Positions 1 through 7,921 of a stretch of DNA of 64,000 bases are shown here, piece after piece (positions within the stretch are counted from its first letter, which is position 1; every line of letters begins with the position of its first letter). Under the pieces are notes generated by a model. That model worked only from the letters and a program-made list of their open reading frames with translations, was not told the DNA's origin and ran no database searches. The position numbers and the translations under genes are program-made. This DNA is from Mycobacterium yunnanensis (GTDB lineage: Bacteria; Actinomycetota; Actinomycetes; Mycobacteriales; Mycobacteriaceae): NCBI RefSeq assembly GCF_025823185.1, contig NZ_JACKVK010000020.1, positions 62,001 through 126,000 of the forward strand. Reading direction: 5' to 3'.

Positions 1-734
1 GGCGTCGTCGCGGTGTGCCGCTTCGGTGACGCGAGGAGGGCCGCCCTCAGACGCCGGACGTGGCCGTGAAACGCCGCACCGGTGATGCCACCGTCGTCGG
101 TCGTCACGACCCGCGCACCGGTGTCGGCGGCGAATTCCCGGGCATAGCGGTTCCACGACGACCAGGCCGATTCGTCGTCGTCGACGAGCACGACCGCGCG
201 CGACGCCGCCACCGGCTCCTCTGAGCTCGACCCCGGCACGGTGGCCTGGAGGGGTTCGGCGTACAGCAACTCGGCTCGCAGGTCGAGGCGGCTGGCATCG
301 GCGGCGCGAATCCACGCCACGGCGAGATCCAGGGTGCCCTCGGCCACGCGGTCGGCCTGCGTATGCGAGGGCAGGACCCATTCGTCGACGCGCACGGCGA
401 CCGATCGCCCGACGACACCCGCGACGTCGTCGGGCAGCCAGCTGACGTAACCCAGGCGAAGGGGAGAGCCCAAGGTCGCCGCTTCCCGGATCCTGTCACG
501 CGCCGTCTCGGCCAGTCCGAGGATCTGGCGCGCATCGTCGAGCAGGGAGCGGCCGGCGGCCGTCAACGCGACGCCGCGTCGATCTCGTATGAGCAGCTCG
601 ACTCCGACGTCGCGCTCCAACGCGATGATCTGTTGGGAGAGCCCGGGTCCCGACATGTGCAGCCGCTCCGCGGCCCGGCCGAAGTGCAATTCCTCGGCGA
701 CGGCCACGAAGTAGCGCAGCTGTCGCAGCTCCAT
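1..734 (-). CDS. LysR-family transcriptional regulator (3' end outside window)
   Basis: The first 244 codons are visible; the C-terminus lies beyond the left edge. The start ATG at 734 opens with MELRQLRYFVAVAEELHFG, the classic LysR winged-helix N-terminus (about residues 1-60, with the recognition-helix stretch LHMSGPGLSQQI). A substrate-binding domain begins near residue 90 (SPLRLGYVSWLP). LysR proteins are usually about 300 residues, so roughly 50 are missing. The regulator lies 9 bases downstream of, and on the same strand as, an HSL-type hydrolase, so the two may be co-transcribed. The inducer is unknown. It need not belong to the phosphonate cluster, which already has its own GntR regulator. 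Confidence 0.9.
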   Translation of the reverse strand, partial: MELRQLRYFVAVAEELHFGRAAERLHMSGPGLSQQIIALERDVGVELLIRDRRGVALTAAGRSLLDDARQILGLAETARDRIREAATLGSPLRLGYVSWLPDDVAGVVGRSVAVRVDEWVLPSHTQADRVAEGTLDLAVAWIRAADASRLDLRAELLYAEPLQATVPGSSSEEPVAASRAVVLVDDDESAWSSWNRYAREFAADTGARVVTTDDGGITGAAFHGHVRRLRAALLASPKRHTATT

Positions 735-743
735 CGATCGAGC

Positions 744-1643
744 TTAGATCGTCCCCGGTCGCGCGAGGTGCCGTCGCAGCCAGTCCACCTGACCGGCGAA
801 GAAGGCCCGGGACACGGGGGCTTTCGGGGCCACGCCGTCGAAGCCGTGATAGGCCCCCTCGACGACGTCGACCTCGCACGGCACGCCTGCCGCGGTGAGG
901 CGCTCGGCGTAGGCGAGGTCCTCGCGGTGGAAGAGATCGTTGGTGCCCACCCCGATCCACGCCGGCGGCAGGCCGCCGAGGTCGGGGTTGCGGGCGGGCA
1001 CGGCGACGTTCGGGTCGGCGTCGCCGAGATAACTGGACCATCCGTAGACGTTCGACGTCTGCGACCACAGCCGGTGATGGCGGCCGTCGATTCCCTCGTG
1101 GCTGGCGGCGCGGTCGTCGAGCATGGGGTAGACCAACAGCTGCGCCGCGACGCTCACCTCGCCGCGGTCGCGGGCCAGCAACGCCAGTGCGGCAGCCAGA
1201 CCCCCGCCGGCGCTGGCGCCGCCGATCGCGACGCGCGCGCCGTCGACGGCCGGTAGCTGGGACAGCCACGCGAGCGCCGCGTAGCAGTCTTCGAGCGGGA
1301 TGGGATACGGGTACTCCGGGGCCAGGCGATAGTCGACCGCGGCCACCGTGGCGCCCAGTTCGCGGGCGAAACGGCGGCAGATGGCGTCGTCCTGTGCCGC
1401 GCTTCCGATGACGTACCCGCCGCCGTGAATCCACAGCAGCGCGGGGCCGTTCGCCGTGTCGCCCGCCGCGCGGTGCAGGCGCACGCGAACCCCCGAGGTC
1501 AGTCGGAGCACCTCGACGTCGGACGGCGCGCGCCGGTCCATCAGGCGGCCGATCAGGCGGTACACCGGCAGCGAGACCGGGGAGATGGAGCTGCGGGGCA
1601 GCAACCGGGCGGAGCGCGTCAGGTCGGGATGGAAGTCGGCCAC
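744..1643 (-). CDS. alpha/beta hydrolase of the hormone-sensitive lipase family
   Basis: This is a predicted carboxylesterase or lipase of 299 residues. It has the oxyanion-hole motif HGGG near residue 73, the nucleophile elbow GGASAGG with Ser near 144, and C-terminal Asp and His candidates in GTNDLFHRED and AYHGFDG. It has no signal peptide, so it is probably cytoplasmic. I chose the GTG at 1643 (product begins VADFHPDL) because it lies just after the GntR stop. An in-frame ATG at 1694 exists, but its extra 17 residues lie inside the GntR gene and look non-native. It follows the GntR gene closely on the same strand. No substrate can be inferred, and a role in phosphonate use is not evident. 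Confidence 0.82.
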   Translation of the reverse strand: MADFHPDLTRSARLLPRSSISPVSLPVYRLIGRLMDRRAPSDVEVLRLTSGVRVRLHRAAGDTANGPALLWIHGGGYVIGSAAQDDAICRRFARELGATVAAVDYRLAPEYPYPIPLEDCYAALAWLSQLPAVDGARVAIGGASAGGGLAAALALLARDRGEVSVAAQLLVYPMLDDRAASHEGIDGRHHRLWSQTSNVYGWSSYLGDADPNVAVPARNPDLGGLPPAWIGVGTNDLFHREDLAYAERLTAAGVPCEVDVVEGAYHGFDGVAPKAPVSRAFFAGQVDWLRRHLARPGTI

Positions 1644-1653
1644 GACGCCGACA

Positions 1654-2352
1654 CTACTGATCGCGGTCGTCGAGCAGGGCCTCGAAGGCCACACGGTCGC
1701 CGCGATAGAGCGAGCGCACCACCTCGATGGGGCGGCCCTCGGTGTCCACCGACCGTCGGTGCAGTCGCAGCATCGGCATGGCGGTCGTCGACTCGAGCAA
1801 CCCGGCCTCGCGCGGGCTCGCGAGCACCGTCTCGACCCGTTCCACCGCCCGGTCGAACGTCACGCCCGTGGCCCGGATCGCCGCGTACAGCGACGTCGTC
1901 GGATCGAACGTCTCGGTGAACGCGCCGAACCGGTGGCGGGGCAGGTAGGTGCTCTCCAGGCCGATGCGCTGACCGTCGGCGAGCAGGACGCGTTCGAGGT
2001 GCATGACGAGCTCACCGGGGGCGACGTCGAGGGCCGCGGTGAGCTCCGGGGAAGGTTCGACGTCCTCCCAGGTGACCAGGAGCCGTCCCGGCTTGCGGCC
2101 CATCTTCACGGCGCCCTCGGTGTAGGACCGCAGCGAAAGCGGTTGCACCAGCTTGGGTTTGGATACCACGGTGCCGCGGCCACGGCGCTCGACCAGGCCC
2201 TCGACGAGGAGTTCGTGGACGGCCTGGCGCACGGTCTCCCTGGCGACGCCGAACCGGGCGGCCAGTTCCCGTTCGGGTGGGAAGGGGTCGCCCTCGACGA
2301 GACCGTCGAGGACCTCGGTGAGGGCGGTGCGAATTGCGTAGGGCTTGCTCAT
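1654..2352 (-). CDS. GntR/HutC-family regulator of the phosphonate cluster
   Basis: The 232-residue protein has an N-terminal winged helix (PFPPERELAARFGVARETVR, residues about 22-41) and a C-terminal effector-binding domain of the UTRA type. The start ATG at 2352 overlaps the upstream HD-gene stop by four bases (ATGA), which implies translational coupling. HutC-type GntR proteins control many phosphonate operons (established for PhnF and PhnR types). The palindrome at 2895-2912 contains TGGTCTATACCA, the kind of site such proteins bind. Repression of both the leftward genes and the rightward phosphonate operon, relieved by a phosphonate or catabolite, is inferred. Confidence 0.85.
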   Translation of the reverse strand: MSKPYAIRTALTEVLDGLVEGDPFPPERELAARFGVARETVRQAVHELLVEGLVERRGRGTVVSKPKLVQPLSLRSYTEGAVKMGRKPGRLLVTWEDVEPSPELTAALDVAPGELVMHLERVLLADGQRIGLESTYLPRHRFGAFTETFDPTTSLYAAIRATGVTFDRAVERVETVLASPREAGLLESTTAMPMLRLHRRSVDTEGRPIEVVRSLYRGDRVAFEALLDDRDQ

Positions 2353-2888
2353 CGCGGCGCCCGGTGGCGCACGACGCGCTCGGCGACGTCGAGCACGTCC
2401 TCGATCGTCGCCGCCCGGGCCAGCGGATCCTTGGCGGCGTCGTCGAATCGCCGCAGCCGCAGCGCATCTGGCCACCAGGGGTGTTCGAGCAGGGTGGGAT
2501 CGATCGAGGCGCCGCCCTGGGCCTGCAGCGAGGCCACCGAGGTGGGGCTGAGCGTGGCGCGGTAGGCGGGATCGGTCGCCGCCAAGTACCGCTTGGCGGC
2601 GACGTGCTGCCCGGCCAGCCAGCCGACCCGCTCGCCGAACCTCGGGGTCAGCCACTGCCGGGCGACCTCGTCGTGGCGGTGACCGGCCGACGCGTCGAAC
2701 AGCGGACTGCGCGCCAGGTCGTGTAGCGCGGCGGCGAGCACGAGCTCGTCGTCGGCGCCGTCGTCCGTCGCTCGGGCCGCCGACTGCAGGGCGTGGTCCA
2801 GCTCGTCGACGGCCTCCTCGTCCCATACGTCGCGCAGCGAGGAGAGCAGGCGGGCGGTGTCGGTGATCGCGTCCACGGTTGCCAGCAT
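2349..2888 (-). CDS. HD-domain protein of phosphonate degradation operons (PhnZ-like family)
   Basis: The protein has 179 residues from the ATG at 2888. It belongs by pattern to the HD-domain proteins found in phosphonate operons, whose known member PhnZ is a mixed-valence di-iron oxygenase that cleaves the C-P bond of 1-hydroxy-2-aminoethylphosphonate. Candidate metal ligands are His32, His56-Asp57, His70 or His72, His95 and Asp149. Lys99, four residues after His95, matches the spacing of the substrate lysine in PhnZ as I recall it. No PhnY hydroxylase, PhnZ's usual partner, is encoded nearby. An ATG at 2918 would add ten residues but would put the operator inside the coding sequence, so 2888 is preferred. 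It is coupled to the GntR gene. Confidence 0.75.
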   Translation of the reverse strand: MLATVDAITDTARLLSSLRDVWDEEAVDELDHALQSAARATDDGADDELVLAAALHDLARSPLFDASAGHRHDEVARQWLTPRFGERVGWLAGQHVAAKRYLAATDPAYRATLSPTSVASLQAQGGASIDPTLLEHPWWPDALRLRRFDDAAKDPLARAATIEDVLDVAERVVRHRAPR

Positions 2889-2894
2889 ACCGGC

Positions 2895-2912
2895 AATTGG
2901 TCTATACCAATT
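2895..2912. promoter_or_regulatory. GntR-type operator palindrome, AATTGGTCTATACCAATT
   Basis: Seven-base arms (AATTGGT and ACCAATT) flank CTAT. The site sits in the divergent region between the HD gene and the FAD oxidoreductase gene, next to a HutC-type GntR gene. The core resembles known PhnF/PhnR-type boxes. Binding is inferred. Confidence 0.7.
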
Positions 2913-2986
2913 GTTCATCTGCCGTTCCGGCCCCCATCACCGGAGCTTCCGCAGGTCGTATCCCCGAGTCTGAAAGGTCACCCACC

Positions 2987-4102
2987 ATGCGCGTCACGAT
3001 CATCGGCGGCGGAATCCTCGGAACCGCCCACGCCCTGGAGGCGGTTCGGCGTGGACACCACGTCACCCACCTCGAGCGCGAAGCCGAGGCCCGCGGCGCC
3101 ACCGTGCGCAACTTCGGCCTGGTGTGGGTCTCGGGCCGCGCCGAGCACGAACTCGCCGCCACGCTGCGCTCGCGCGAGTTGTGGGAGCGCATCGGCGAGC
3201 AGATCCCCGGCGTCGGGTTCCGGCCCACCGGCTCGCTGACGCTGCTGCGCACCCCCCTCGAAGTCGCGGTCGCCGAGCAGGCCGCGGGACGATCCGACGC
3301 CGGCGACCGTGGGTTCGACGTGCTCGACCCGGACGCCGTCCGGGCGCTCAACCCCGCCCTGCGCGGTACGTTCCTGGCCGGCCTGCATTGCGCGCGGGAC
3401 GCCGCGGTCGAATCTCGTCAGGCCATGCCGGCCATCCGCCAATTCCTCTCGTCCTCAGGCGAATACGACTTCCACCCCGGCACCGAGGCGCGATCGGTCG
3501 ACGGCACCAGCGTCCGCGACGACCGCGGCCAACGCCACGACGGCGATCTCGTCCTGGTGTGCCCCGGTGCCGCGCACGGCGGTCTGACCCGCGAGATCGG
3601 CGGTGACCTGCCGGTGCGGCGCGTTCGGCTGCAGATGATGCAGACCGATCCCCTTGGGGAACCGCTCACCACGGCCGTCGCCGACGGCGACAGCTTCCGC
3701 TACTACCCCGGTTTCGCGGGCACCGCCCTGGATGCGCTGCGCGCGGCCGAATCTCAAGAGCCGGTTGCGGCCGAGGGGCGCATGCAACTGCTATGCGTGC
3801 AGCGCCTGCACGGCGGGCTGACCATCGGCGACACCCACGAATACGACGAACCCTTCGCCTTCGACGTCGACGACGCGCCGTACGACTATCTCGCCGCCCG
3901 CGTCGAGCAGTTCCTCGGCCGGCCGCTTCCCGCGATCCGGCGCCGGTGGGCGGGCGTGTACAGCCAGTGCGTCGACCCCGGCCAGCTGGTGTGCCGCACC
4001 AAGGCCGCCGACGGGGTGTGGCTGGTCACCGGCCCGGGCGGGCGCGGCATGACCCTTGGGCCGGCCATCGCCGAACAGACCGCGGATCTGATCGAACTGT
4101 GA
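2987..4102 (+). CDS. FAD-dependent oxidoreductase, PbfC-like (aminoethylphosphonate oxidase family)
   Basis: The 371-residue flavoprotein of the DAO/glycine-oxidase fold begins with a dinucleotide-binding motif, VTIIGGGILGTAHALE, and an acidic residue ending the second strand (HLERE). A C-terminal FAD signature follows (GVWLVTGPGGRGMTLGP). Proteins of this type are recurrent in phosphonate operons. From memory, the characterised PbfC oxidises 2-aminoethylphosphonate, preferring the N-methyl form, to phosphonoacetaldehyde. That product would feed the PhnX-like enzyme encoded 11 bases downstream, which supports the assignment. The start ATG at 2987 has GAAAGG about 9 bases upstream. This gene heads a rightward operon running to 8693. 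Confidence 0.8.
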   Translation: MRVTIIGGGILGTAHALEAVRRGHHVTHLEREAEARGATVRNFGLVWVSGRAEHELAATLRSRELWERIGEQIPGVGFRPTGSLTLLRTPLEVAVAEQAAGRSDAGDRGFDVLDPDAVRALNPALRGTFLAGLHCARDAAVESRQAMPAIRQFLSSSGEYDFHPGTEARSVDGTSVRDDRGQRHDGDLVLVCPGAAHGGLTREIGGDLPVRRVRLQMMQTDPLGEPLTTAVADGDSFRYYPGFAGTALDALRAAESQEPVAAEGRMQLLCVQRLHGGLTIGDTHEYDEPFAFDVDDAPYDYLAARVEQFLGRPLPAIRRRWAGVYSQCVDPGQLVCRTKAADGVWLVTGPGGRGMTLGPAIAEQTADLIEL

Positions 4103-4113
4103 GGGAGCAGAAC

Positions 4114-4797
4114 ATGATTCGACTCGCCGTGCTCGACATGGCCGGAACCACCGTGGCCGACGACGGTCTGGTGATCGGGGCCTTCGAGGCCGCCGCGACG
4201 GACGTGGGCATCCCCGCCGACGGTCCCGAACGCGAGCGCGCGCGCCAGTACGTGCTCGACACCATGGGCCAGTCCAAGATCGTGGTGTTCCGGAACCTCT
4301 GCGACACGGAAGAACTCGCGCAAAAGGCGAATGCGGCCTTCGAGCGCGCCTACGCGGCCGCGGTCGACGAGGGTCACGCCAGGGCAATCGACGGAGCGGC
4401 CCAGGCCATCGGCCGCCTGCGCGACGCCGGGGTCAAGGTGGCGTTGACGACGGGTTTCAGCGGCGTGACGCAGGAGAAGCTACTTGCCGCGCTGGGCTGG
4501 CAGTCGATCGCCGATCTGGTGCTCGCGCCGGGCGTCGGGGTGCGGGGTCGGCCATACCCGGACCTGATCCTGACCGCCCTGATGCGCCTGGGAGTCGACG
4601 GCGTCGACGAGGTCGCCGCGCTCGGCGACACCACCAGCGACGTCGAAAGCGCCCTGCGCGCCGGATGTTCCGTCGCCGCGGGCACCCTCACGGGTGCGCA
4701 CGGCGAGAAGCAGTTGTACGACGCCGGCGCCACCCATGTGGTGCCGACCGTCACCGAGTTCGCCGACCTCATCCTCGACAACCGACGCAAGGACTGA
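4114..4797 (+). CDS. phnX: PhnX-like phosphonoacetaldehyde hydrolase (HAD family)
   Basis: The 227-residue HAD hydrolase starts with the phosphonatase-style nucleophile motif LDMAGTTVADDG (Asp8). Lys55 in MGQSK sits where phosphonatases carry the cap-domain lysine that forms a Schiff base with the aldehyde. Motif II/III candidates are LTTGFS and the acidic ALGDTTSDV. The expected reaction is phosphonoacetaldehyde to acetaldehyde plus phosphate, completing a two-step route with the preceding oxidase. GAGGGAG stands 6 bases before the ATG and overlaps the preceding stop region. It is slightly shorter than classical PhnX and falls in the PhnX-like subfamily, so the exact substrate should be regarded as inferred. 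Confidence 0.82.
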   Translation: MIRLAVLDMAGTTVADDGLVIGAFEAAATDVGIPADGPERERARQYVLDTMGQSKIVVFRNLCDTEELAQKANAAFERAYAAAVDEGHARAIDGAAQAIGRLRDAGVKVALTTGFSGVTQEKLLAALGWQSIADLVLAPGVGVRGRPYPDLILTALMRLGVDGVDEVAALGDTTSDVESALRAGCSVAAGTLTGAHGEKQLYDAGATHVVPTVTEFADLILDNRRKD

Positions 4798-4800
4798 CTC

Positions 4801-5847
4801 ATGACGATCCGCACGATGTTGGCCGCCCTGACCGCCGCCACCCTCGCCGTCACGCTGACGGCGTGCGGCGGCACCGGCTCATCGGGGTCGGGTGGTGGCG
4901 AGACCCTCACCGTGTACAGCGCCGACGGCCTGGCCACCTGGTACGAAACGCAATTCCAGGCCTTCACCAAGAGCACGGGCGTCAACGTCAACCTCGTCGA
5001 AGCCGGTTCGGGCGAGGTGGTCTCCCGCGTGGAGAAGGAACAGTCCAACCCGCAGGCCGACCTGTTGGTGACGCTGCCTCCGTTCATTCAGAAGGCCGAC
5101 CGAATTGGGCTGCTGCAACCCAGCGGCGTCGACGCCAGCGGTATCGCCGCAACCCAGGTGGGCGCCGGCGGGAACTACCTGCCGATCGTGGACAACGCGC
5201 TGAGCTTCATCGCCAACCCCGCGGCCACACCGCCGCCGGCCACCTGGTCGGACCTGCTGGCACCGCGGTTCAAGGGCAAGCTGCAGTACTCGACGCCGGG
5301 GCAGGCCGGGGACGGCACCGCGGTGCTGGTCCTCCTACAGCACCTCATGGGAAAGCCTGCGGCGCTGGACTATCTGGGCAAGCTGCAGACCAACAACGTC
5401 GGCCCCTCGTCGTCCACCGGCAAACTCCAGCCCAAGGTCAGCAACGGGGAACTGCTGGTCGCCAACGGCGACGTGCAGATGAACCTCGGCTCGATCAAGG
5501 ACGACGGCTCGGCATTCTCCCTCTTCTTTCCGGCCGCCGCCGACGGCACCAAGACGACCGTCTCGCTGCCCTACGTCGCGGGGGTGACCAAGGGCGCGCC
5601 GCACGCCGAGGCCGCCAAGAAGCTGATGGCCTTCCTGGTCTCGGAGGACGTGCAGAAGACCGTCGCCCCCACGGCGCTCGGCATGCCGGTGCTGACGTCG
5701 CTGGCCGCTTCACCCGGCCAGGCGCCGGCTCCAAACACCCCGGCCGCGGTGCTCGAGGGCGTCACCGTGTGGGTGCCGGACTGGAACGCCGTGCTCGAGG
5801 ATCTCGACGCCGACGTCGCCGCGTACCAAAAGGCCACCGGCAGTTGA
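4801..5847 (+). CDS. ABC transporter substrate-binding lipoprotein, probable aminoethylphosphonate importer
   Basis: The 348-residue exported protein has a lipoprotein signal peptide ending in LTAC (Cys22), so it is predicted to be anchored on the outer face of the membrane. The mature part (LTVYSADGLATWYETQFQAF) has the periplasmic-binding fold shared with iron and 2-aminoethylphosphonate binding proteins. It follows the PhnX-like gene by 3 bases and precedes the matching ATPase and two permeases. That order matches known aminoethylphosphonate importers of the PhnSTUV type. The ligand is inferred from context; iron(III) or another small anion binder cannot be excluded from sequence alone. 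Confidence 0.82.
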   Translation: MTIRTMLAALTAATLAVTLTACGGTGSSGSGGGETLTVYSADGLATWYETQFQAFTKSTGVNVNLVEAGSGEVVSRVEKEQSNPQADLLVTLPPFIQKADRIGLLQPSGVDASGIAATQVGAGGNYLPIVDNALSFIANPAATPPPATWSDLLAPRFKGKLQYSTPGQAGDGTAVLVLLQHLMGKPAALDYLGKLQTNNVGPSSSTGKLQPKVSNGELLVANGDVQMNLGSIKDDGSAFSLFFPAAADGTKTTVSLPYVAGVTKGAPHAEAAKKLMAFLVSEDVQKTVAPTALGMPVLTSLAASPGQAPAPNTPAAVLEGVTVWVPDWNAVLEDLDADVAAYQKATGS

Positions 5848-7010
5848 TGATGGCGAACATCAGGGCGTCGTCCACCGCGCGCACGGGCCTCGACACCACC
5901 GTCGCCGACGCACCGCCGGCAATCGTCTTCGACCGCGTCGGCGTCGTCTACGGCCGCGGCAGGAAGGCGGCGTGGGCGCTCGTCGACTTCAACCTCCGTG
6001 TCGCGGCCGGCGAGACGGTGGCACTGCTGGGTCCCAGCGGCTCCGGCAAGTCAACCGCCCTCAACGCGCTGGCCGGTTTCGTCCGCCCCAGCACCGGCGC
6101 GGTCCGGCTCGCCGGGCGCGACGTGACCGATCTGTCGCCGGCCCGGCGCGGCATCGGGGTGGTGTTGCAGTCCTACGCGCTGTTCCCGCACATGCGGGTC
6201 GCCGACAACGTCGCCTTCGGCCTCACATCGCACCGGGTGCCTCGCGGCGAGATCGCGTCCCGGGTGACCGAGGCGCTGGACATGGTCGGAATGTCCCATT
6301 TTGGAACGCGTTTGCCCCGTGAGCTGTCCGGCGGCCAGCAGCAGCGCGTCGCCATCGCAAGGGCCCTCGCGATCCGGCCGCGCGTGCTGCTGCTCGACGA
6401 GCCGTTGGCGGCGCTGGACGCGCAGCTGCGGCAGTCGATGCTGACCGAGCTGCAGCGGCTCAAGGAATCCTTGCCCGACACCGCGATGCTCTACGTCACC
6501 CACGACCAGGGCGAGGCGCTGGCACTGGCCGACCGGATCGTGGTGATGAACGATGCCCGGCTAATGGACGTCGGCACCGCGAAGGACCTGTGGGCCCGCC
6601 CGCCGACGAGTTTCACCGCCGCCTTCCTCGGCGGGGCCAACCTGGTTCCGTGCACGGTCGGCCGCGTCATCGGAACGAGCGCACTGGTGTCCGTCGCACA
6701 TCAGACGCTCGGTGCCGAGGCCCCGCAGCCGGCGGTCGGCAAGGTCGACTGGGCACCGGGATCAGCTGCGCTGCTGTGCATTCGACCGCACACCATCAAG
6801 GTCGTGGGCCTCGGCGATCGTGACGCCCTGCGTGCGCGGGTGAACGCGTCGGTGTGGCGCGGTGCCAGCACCCGGCTGGTGGTGTCCGTGCACGGTCTAC
6901 CCGACCAGCTGCTCGACGTCGACGTACCGGGCGCGGCGACCTACGCCGTGGGAACCGAGATCGGACTCCGCTTTCCCGAGCCCGCCGGCGTGCTGGTGGC
7001 GACCACGTGA
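5847..7010 (+). CDS. ABC transporter ATP-binding protein (phosphonate importer)
   Basis: The 387-residue ATPase has Walker A LGPSGSGKST (residues 61-70), a Q-loop in VVLQSYALFPH, signature ELSGGQQQR, Walker B LLLDEPLAALDA and the H-loop YVTHDQ. A C-terminal TOBE-type regulatory region occupies about residues 270-387. This is the CysA/PotA/PhnT layout. The start codons ATGATG at 5847 overlap the preceding stop (TGATGATG), so translation is coupled to the binding-protein gene. It energises uptake through the two downstream permeases. Confidence 0.88.
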   Translation: MMANIRASSTARTGLDTTVADAPPAIVFDRVGVVYGRGRKAAWALVDFNLRVAAGETVALLGPSGSGKSTALNALAGFVRPSTGAVRLAGRDVTDLSPARRGIGVVLQSYALFPHMRVADNVAFGLTSHRVPRGEIASRVTEALDMVGMSHFGTRLPRELSGGQQQRVAIARALAIRPRVLLLDEPLAALDAQLRQSMLTELQRLKESLPDTAMLYVTHDQGEALALADRIVVMNDARLMDVGTAKDLWARPPTSFTAAFLGGANLVPCTVGRVIGTSALVSVAHQTLGAEAPQPAVGKVDWAPGSAALLCIRPHTIKVVGLGDRDALRARVNASVWRGASTRLVVSVHGLPDQLLDVDVPGAATYAVGTEIGLRFPEPAGVLVATT

Positions 7011-7921
7011 GCACACTGCTCGGCGCGGCGCCGGAGGCCCCGCCGACACCGCCGACACCGTCGGCGCCGCGGTCGGCGGCGGTGTGGTGGACTCTCCCGC
7101 CGCTGCTGATCGTTCTGCTCGTCGCGGTCTACCCGCTGGCCCGGGTATGCCTGGAGTCACTCGACGGCGCCGGCACGCCCAGCAGTTGGTCGAGTGTGCT
7201 GACCTCGGCGGCGTTTCGCGACGCGCTGTGGCGCACCGTCGCCATCGCCGCCACCGCCACGCTGGGCTGTCTGGTCCTCGGCACGTTCCTCGCCGTCGTC
7301 CTGGCCTTCGTGCCGTTCCCGGGCAGCCGTCTGGTGGGCCGGTTGATCGACAGCGTCTTGGCGCTGCCGTCGTTCCTCGTCACCCTGGCCTTCACCTTCC
7401 TGTACGGCACCGCGGGCGCGGTCAACGCCACGGTCGCCGGCCTGACCGGTGATCGCGAGCCCGTACTGAACTTCCTCAGCACCCCGGCCGGCGTGATCGC
7501 CGCCGAGATCACCTTCTTCACGCCATTCGTCGTCCGGCCGCTGTTGGCGTCGTTCTCGGTGCTGCCGAAGGCGCAGCTCAACGTGGCGGCCAGCCTCGGC
7601 GCGTCGCCGCTGCGCGTGTTCGGGTCGGTGGTGTTGCCGGAGGCGTGGCCCGCGTTGACCGCAGGCGGCAGCCTGGTCCTGCTGTTGACGCTCAACGAAT
7701 TCGGCATCGTGCTGTTCACCGGAGCCAAGGGCGTCACCACGCTGCCGGTGCTCATCTACACCCGTGGCATCGTGACCTTCGACCTGCCGGGCGCCGCGGT
7801 CATCGCGACCGTTCAGATCGCGCTGTCGCTGGCCCTCTACGGCGCGTACCGCGTGGTCTTCGCCCGGATGACCGCCCGACGAGGAAGGTACGGCGATGTT
7901 GGCGTGGAACCGTCGCGGTAG
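7007..7921 (+). CDS. ABC transporter permease 1 (phosphonate importer)
   Basis: The 304-residue membrane protein starts at a GTG that overlaps the ATPase stop (GTGA). A proline-rich cytoplasmic N-terminus of about 25 residues precedes the first membrane helix (LPPLLIVLLVAVYPLA). About six helices follow. The EAA coupling loop is visible as NVAASLGASPLRVFGSVVLP. It pairs with the next permease to form the channel, and its gene overlaps that of the partner by 26 bases. Specificity rests with the binding protein. Confidence 0.87.
   Translation: MSTLLGAAPEAPPTPPTPSAPRSAAVWWTLPPLLIVLLVAVYPLARVCLESLDGAGTPSSWSSVLTSAAFRDALWRTVAIAATATLGCLVLGTFLAVVLAFVPFPGSRLVGRLIDSVLALPSFLVTLAFTFLYGTAGAVNATVAGLTGDREPVLNFLSTPAGVIAAEITFFTPFVVRPLLASFSVLPKAQLNVAASLGASPLRVFGSVVLPEAWPALTAGGSLVLLLTLNEFGIVLFTGAKGVTTLPVLIYTRGIVTFDLPGAAVIATVQIALSLALYGAYRVVFARMTARRGRYGDVGVEPSR

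Noticed and set aside
2889..2918. Upstream ATG giving a 10-residue longer HD protein
   Set aside because: The added codons read through the operator palindrome and have no support from the family N-terminus as I recall it.
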